From a virus, in IMG/VR virus record IMGVR_UViG_3300043410_000240, positions 1 to 24,896 of that record: a stretch of DNA of 24,896 nucleotides. One strand, 5' to 3'. The stretch's first letter is position 1, and the number at the start of each line of letters is the position of its first letter. The notes below the pieces were generated by a model. That model saw only the letters and a program-made list of their open reading frames with translations, made no database searches and was not told where the DNA came from. The translations under genes were made by a program, and so were the position numbers. Shown here one piece after another: positions 21,148 to 24,896 of the stretch.

Positions 21148-21274
21148 GAATTACCTCATCGACTTTTGTTCGGTCAATGTCTTGTATTGTTTTAGGTGGT
21201 CTACCGCGTGGCGGTTTTCCTACTGGTTTGTAATCTTGCAATAATCCTACCACTTTTTGAAAAATGGTAGTCAT
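21062..21274 (-). CDS. Small AT-hook-like protein between portal and protease (70 aa)
   Basis: From ATG 21274 (GGAAA about 8 nt upstream) the product reads MTTIFQKVVGLLQDYKPVGK, then KPPRGRPPKTIQDIDRTKVD, ending with a Gly/Arg/Lys-rich tail (GAKRGQRTNWKD). The core PRGRPPK is an AT-hook-type DNA minor-groove motif. A TTG at 21286 would add four residues. The last 86 nt overlap the start of the protease gene in a different frame, so only residues 1 to about 42 have independent coding space. It fills an otherwise empty 127-nt gap, and composition and start signals look real. No known phage head family is recognised. A DNA-binding role during packaging is speculation. Confidence 0.6.
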   Translation of the reverse strand: MTTIFQKVVGLLQDYKPVGKPPRGRPPKTIQDIDRTKVDEVIHDKKLDDGMRSQAGHGGAKRGQRTNWKD

Positions 21275-21275
21275 T

Positions 21276-22670
21276 TTATTTTCCAATATTCATTTTTCGG
21301 GTTTGGTTGCCACCGCCCCCGCCAGTGTCCTGTGGGCTTGTGCCCTTTATCGGTTCAGCTTTGCCGTTGTCTTTTAATTCGTCCGCGCCTTCCATGTGCG
21401 CTTTTCCAAGATATTCCCGCGCCTCGTTTTGCGTCATGATTCCAGCATTAACACCAGCCACCGCGTAATTCATTTGGTCAAGTGGCGCGCCCTTTAAAAA
21501 GTCTTGCGTGTCAAACTCAACACACAGATTGGGATAGCCTTTAAACAAAGACGCTTTCAGCTTTTGCTGGACATTAACAATAATCGGGTACATGGTGGAT
21601 TTGTAGAACTCATCCAACATGGTTTGGGTGTTGTTGTATTTTTGGTCGCCAATGTGCAACATTGCTGGCGGTACGCCATACAAGCCGCAAATGCGTTTCA
21701 TGGTTTGCATCTTGAGATTTGCCAAATCAGTGTCTTGCAAACTTAACATTTTCAGCGGTTCGTACTTCATGCCTTGGTCAAGTAGCATTCCCTGACCCGG
21801 CTTGCTCTTGTCTGTCTGCTGACTGCCCACCATGCTAGACCATGCTTCTTTCAGTCGGGCGGCAATTTCCTTATATTTGGCATCAGGAATCACATTGTCA
21901 GTAATGAACATTCCGCTGGGCTTGGCGCCATTCAGCATCACATAATTGGCGTACAGGTCGATGTCCTGATCTAAACCAACTAACTCAGCCGCCAAAATAC
22001 CTTTATTAAAACCTGCTGAACCCTGCCACGCCATATCTTTGCAATGCATCACCTGATGCGCGGCAAGCGGCTCGTCTTTATTGAACCCATAACTAGGCGT
22101 AGACAACCGATAGCTGGGATAGCGTGTAGGCGTAATCGTCACAGCAATAAGCGTGCTGTCCAGCTCGTACATTTCCAACGGGGTTTGGCTTGGGTCGGCT
22201 TGGTCTTTTCTCCACCACAGCGTGAACGCTTCGCCAAGTAATTCGTGCCACATCATCCATTGATACCAATACTCATATTGGCTTTGGAAATTGTTTGGCG
22301 TATTCAACAATGAATAAACTTGCTTGGCTTTGATTTTGTCGCGCACACCCACATTGGGGTCAGTCAGTGCGTTCACATATTTGCCATCCTCGCCCATCGC
22401 CATGATGTTGATGGGCAATTGTGCAATGGCTCGCGCTTTGATGCCAACGCAAGACATCACAGTGCTATTGCGCGTTAAAAGGCTTGTATCTACTGGGCGA
22501 CCAGCATTGGTGCTACTCGCTGTTGTGACATACAGAATCTGCGTGTTTACTGTCGGATTCTTATTATTCCCTTGGTAAACAATGTTATTGCCTAATGCGG
22601 TTTGTCCGAAAAGGGTATTTGATTCTTTGGAATCTTTACCTTTTCCAACGAATCTATCAAATATTCCCAT
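21276..22670 (-). CDS. Portal protein, HK97 family
   Basis: The dodecameric portal is the DNA gate and the assembly nucleus of the head. The 464-aa product starts MGIFDRFVGKGKDSKESNTL and shows the family phrases RNSTVMSCVGIKARAIAQLP, LLNTPNNFQSQYEYWYQWMM, AHQVMHCKDMAWQGSAGFNK and MKRICGLYGVPPAMLHIGDQ, plus NNTQTMLDEFYKSTMYPIIV. The C-terminal tail is Gly/Gln-rich (DTGGGGGNQTRK). The ATG at 22670 has AAAGGT about 6 nt upstream and lies 9 nt after the terminase stop. Length and gene order (TerS-TerL-portal-protease-capsid) are standard for HK97-like phages. Confidence 0.95.
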   Translation of the reverse strand: MGIFDRFVGKGKDSKESNTLFGQTALGNNIVYQGNNKNPTVNTQILYVTTASSTNAGRPVDTSLLTRNSTVMSCVGIKARAIAQLPINIMAMGEDGKYVNALTDPNVGVRDKIKAKQVYSLLNTPNNFQSQYEYWYQWMMWHELLGEAFTLWWRKDQADPSQTPLEMYELDSTLIAVTITPTRYPSYRLSTPSYGFNKDEPLAAHQVMHCKDMAWQGSAGFNKGILAAELVGLDQDIDLYANYVMLNGAKPSGMFITDNVIPDAKYKEIAARLKEAWSSMVGSQQTDKSKPGQGMLLDQGMKYEPLKMLSLQDTDLANLKMQTMKRICGLYGVPPAMLHIGDQKYNNTQTMLDEFYKSTMYPIIVNVQQKLKASLFKGYPNLCVEFDTQDFLKGAPLDQMNYAVAGVNAGIMTQNEAREYLGKAHMEGADELKDNGKAEPIKGTSPQDTGGGGGNQTRKMNIGK

Positions 22671-22679
22671 GATTCACCT

Positions 22680-24341
22680 TTAAAAAGTTCGGAAACCAAA
22701 CCCACTCATTGTTGGATTATCCAGCGAACAATGCATTGCAATAATGAGACTGATTATGCCATCAACTTTTGCAGATTTGTCATTCTCATTTTTTCGAACT
22801 TTAACATTTCCATTCACGTCTGTATACACCTCACAGTTGCCAAGTTGCCAGCCAACAAATGGGTTGCCATCATGCTTAACAGAATAATTCAAAATTAATT
22901 TTTCCAAATGCTTGCTTGGATTACTTAACACCGCCATGCCTTGCCCAACTTTTTTCACAGGCAAGCCAGCATCATGTAACCGCGCCACCAGCGATGCCGC
23001 GTTGTATGCGTCAAAGCCAACTTCCTTAACATCGTATTTGGATGCTTGGGCGATGATGTAATCGCTTATCTCGCGGTCATCCATGACATTGCCCTCGGTA
23101 ATTTGCAAAATCCCTGAGTTAACAGCAACGCGGAAAATATCCGAATAATGTTTAGGAATCAACTCCAAGCCATCTTCAGGCAAGAAAAATTTGAACTCTG
23201 CCTCATAGTCATCGTCAGCAAATCTTTTCAGCGTACAAACGGCATTTAAGTCGCGGGTTGCCGCCAAGTCAAAGCCAATGTAAACCGACTCAGGTTCGCG
23301 TTGTTCTTTAATCCTTGCGCGGTCATCATCCCAATAATCGCGGTCAAGCCACGCAGAATTTGCACTGACATAAATGTTAAGTGTTTTGCAAAGGAATTCG
23401 TTAAGTGCGGCTGGTTTGTGCTTTGCCTGTTCAGCGCGTTCGGCAATGGCATCTTCGTAAATGCTAATGCCGTGCATCGGGTTTGCCTTTGCCCATGTTT
23501 TTGAGTCGCGCCAATCGTCACCAAGGTCAAGGCTATACAGCAAGCCAAACCAGCGCGGGTTGTCGCTTGCTTCGCCTGACAGCATATTTTCCAGCATTTG
23601 CATATCTTCAAAAAACTTGGTGTCTTTTGTAAAACTTGCCGTGGTGATGTAAATACGCAACGGGTTTTTCCGCGCCACCATGCCTGAGTGCAAAACCTCA
23701 ATGGCGTTCCTGTCCACAATCTGCGCGGCTTCATCAATGATGGCACATGATGGATTCATGCCATCGCCTGACTTTTTGGTGTCTCTACTTAACGCTTTAA
23801 ATTTGGTTTGGCTATCTCCTGCCTTGGTAATTTGGTTACGCTGTACTGTGTAAAGCTGGGCTACATCGTGTGGCATATTTTCCACAAACCCTTTGGCGGC
23901 ATCAAACACAATGGATGCTTGCTCGCGGGTGGTTGCCAATGTGTAAACCTCTGCGCCAGCTTCGCCCCAATTTAATTCATACAAAGCAATTGCCGCTGTT
24001 AGCGTGGATTTGCCCGCCTTGCGTGGGATGAACACAATCACATCTGTGACCATCCGCGTTTTAGGGTCGCGTTTACTGCGAAACCCATAAATGGCGCACA
24101 CAATGAAAATCTGAAACGGCTCAAGTATCAAAGGTTTGCCCGCGTCGGGTCCTTTGGTGTGTTTCAGCGTAGACGCAAATTCTAGGAAGTGTTCAACATA
24201 GTCAACATGGAATTCCCACGCCCATGACTTGTCTTCCAGTTGATTTAAAAAACGCTGACACGCCAAGCGCACATTTCGGCAAACAGGTATTGCGCCTTTG
24301 GCAACATCCACGGCATACAAAATGCCATCTTCGTAAGTCAT
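22680..24341 (-). CDS. Terminase large subunit
   Basis: The packaging motor ATPase and nuclease, 553 aa. Walker A is FIPRKAGKST (residues 104-113, P-loop K111) and Walker B is AIIDEAAQ with D203 and E204, followed by the coupling motif YITTAS (231-236). The nuclease domain shows YIGFDLAATRDLNAVC with acidic D358 and D364, and the distal VDGIISLIIAMH with D527. These features match the HK97-type (Terminase_1) lineage. It works with the small terminase upstream and the portal downstream. The ATG at 24341 forms an ATGA overlap with the small subunit stop. Confidence 0.96.
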   Translation of the reverse strand: MTYEDGILYAVDVAKGAIPVCRNVRLACQRFLNQLEDKSWAWEFHVDYVEHFLEFASTLKHTKGPDAGKPLILEPFQIFIVCAIYGFRSKRDPKTRMVTDVIVFIPRKAGKSTLTAAIALYELNWGEAGAEVYTLATTREQASIVFDAAKGFVENMPHDVAQLYTVQRNQITKAGDSQTKFKALSRDTKKSGDGMNPSCAIIDEAAQIVDRNAIEVLHSGMVARKNPLRIYITTASFTKDTKFFEDMQMLENMLSGEASDNPRWFGLLYSLDLGDDWRDSKTWAKANPMHGISIYEDAIAERAEQAKHKPAALNEFLCKTLNIYVSANSAWLDRDYWDDDRARIKEQREPESVYIGFDLAATRDLNAVCTLKRFADDDYEAEFKFFLPEDGLELIPKHYSDIFRVAVNSGILQITEGNVMDDREISDYIIAQASKYDVKEVGFDAYNAASLVARLHDAGLPVKKVGQGMAVLSNPSKHLEKLILNYSVKHDGNPFVGWQLGNCEVYTDVNGNVKVRKNENDKSAKVDGIISLIIAMHCSLDNPTMSGFGFRTF

Positions 24342-24796
24342 GGTCCACTAAGCAGTTTGGAATATTTACCGCCCTCTTGCTTGTTTGTAGCAAGCCGACC
24401 GCGCGGTGTTAAGCCCAGTTCGTTCATCAACACAATCGCACGGCTCAAGGCTTTATCGCCAGCGGTCAGGAACGGGTTTGGTCCAATCGTTGCCCCGCTA
24501 TTGAATTGCGTGATGATGCCGCCCTTGGCAACGCCTTTCATGCACTTGATATAAATGTCCATCTGGTTGGCAAGTGCCGCCAATATGTGTTTGTCTTGGT
24601 CTGAGCCAATGCCGTAGGTTTCCCATAAAAAGTCGCTGGTCTCTTTGATGAAAACATCTTTGTCCCATGCGTCTGGGTTGTCCAGCCAATCGGCTTTGGG
24701 TACACGCTTGCGTACATTTTCAGGAAGCGCACCGCCTTTATGCGATTGCTTTGTGCCATGAACCAAATGCAATTCTGGTGGAAGTCGGTTGACCAT
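24338..24796 (-). CDS. Terminase small subunit, P27 family
   Basis: This DNA-recognition subunit, 152 aa, begins MVNRLPPELHLVHGTKQSHK with a basic N-terminus and has a helical centre (FIKETSDFLWETYGIGSDQD, KHILAALANQMDIYIKCMKG). It ends with ATIGPNPFLTAGDKALSRAI and then VLMNELGLTPRGRLA. The 'NP.L.....A......ELGLTP..R' ending is the hallmark of P27-type small terminases. The ATG at 24796 has AAGGA about 8 nt upstream. Directly downstream, with a 4-nt overlap, is the large subunit. This is the first complete gene of the late operon on the right side of the window. Confidence 0.9.
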   Translation of the reverse strand: MVNRLPPELHLVHGTKQSHKGGALPENVRKRVPKADWLDNPDAWDKDVFIKETSDFLWETYGIGSDQDKHILAALANQMDIYIKCMKGVAKGGIITQFNSGATIGPNPFLTAGDKALSRAIVLMNELGLTPRGRLATNKQEGGKYSKLLSGP

Positions 24797-24896
24797 TTTT
24801 TTTCCTTGCGTTTAGGGAATTCCCTTTTTTTTCCGCCCCGATGATACCTTTTTTTTGTTAACCCCCCTTTTGAAACTTGTTTTGTGGGAAATTGGG
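24797..24896. other. Leader region upstream of the terminase genes, T8-rich
   Basis: About 100 nt with no gene I can support. On the minus strand it holds the ribosome binding site (AAGGA) for the small terminase. On the plus strand there are three runs of eight T (24796-24803, 24825-24832, 24849-24856), a C6 run and the palindrome GGGAATTCCC (24815-24824). The late promoter or a packaging (cos/pac) signal may lie here or just beyond, but no -35/-10 pair is convincing. Short frames entering from the right edge could be the end of another gene. Confidence 0.4.

Noticed and set aside
24815-24832. GGGAATTCCC followed by T8 as a rho-independent terminator on the plus strand
   Set aside because: The palindrome has no loop and could form at most a very short stem, and no plus-strand gene precedes it.
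1-24896. Integrase, RT/diversity-generating element, toxin-antitoxin, anti-defence or tRNA genes
   Set aside because: Read through both strands and found no supporting motifs; every sizeable stretch is explained by structural, lysis or small coupled genes.

Overview
This window is a slice of a tailed-phage or prophage genome of siphovirus type (HK97-like head, long tail), almost certainly from a Gram-negative host. The lysis genes (GH108-type muramidase, 3-TM GTA-type holin), a moderately low G+C judged by eye and the style of the tail proteins fit the uncultured phages often recovered from freshwater Proteobacteria. The host assignment is inference; nothing in the window names it. There are no tRNA or rRNA genes, CRISPR arrays, insertion sequences, integrase or lysogeny genes here.

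Layout. About 24 kb (1017-24796) is one tightly packed minus-strand late operon, read right to left: small and large terminase (24796-22680), portal, a small AT-hook-like ORF, prohead protease, two tandem major-capsid paralogs (20340-17887), head-tail connector, head closure, tail terminator, two tandem tail-tube paralogs (16410-15385), two small unknowns, an HK97 gp10-like protein, the tail assembly chaperone pair joined by a -1 frameshift (14387-13543), tape measure, a Thr-rich fibre-like protein, two distal tail proteins, a GNAT acetyltransferase, a 1154-aa TipJ-like tail tip protein, a glycine-rich fibre or adhesin with a 69-aa companion, a double-domain 2OG-Fe(II) oxygenase, and a lysis or membrane cassette of four membrane proteins plus a muramidase (3155-1017). 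Most junctions are 4-nt overlaps or gaps under 15 nt, so no internal promoter or terminator space exists.

The left end (1-1141) carries a separate plus-strand cluster of very small genes linked by successive ATGA overlaps. It converges on the endolysin gene and overlaps it antisense.

The most interesting points are: (1) tandem duplication of both the capsid and the tail-tube gene, with the tail-tube paralogs sharing a 45-residue identical block encoded by clearly diverged codons; (2) a lambda-like GGGAAAC slippery site at the end of the first chaperone ORF, followed by a 6-bp hairpin; (3) a lysis-region gene whose real start appears to be ATT, 40 codons upstream of the first conventional start; (4) a single-chain protein with two 2OG-Fe(II) oxygenase active sites inside the late operon. 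I see no convincing wholly new system; these are unusual elaborations of a recognisable phage plan.
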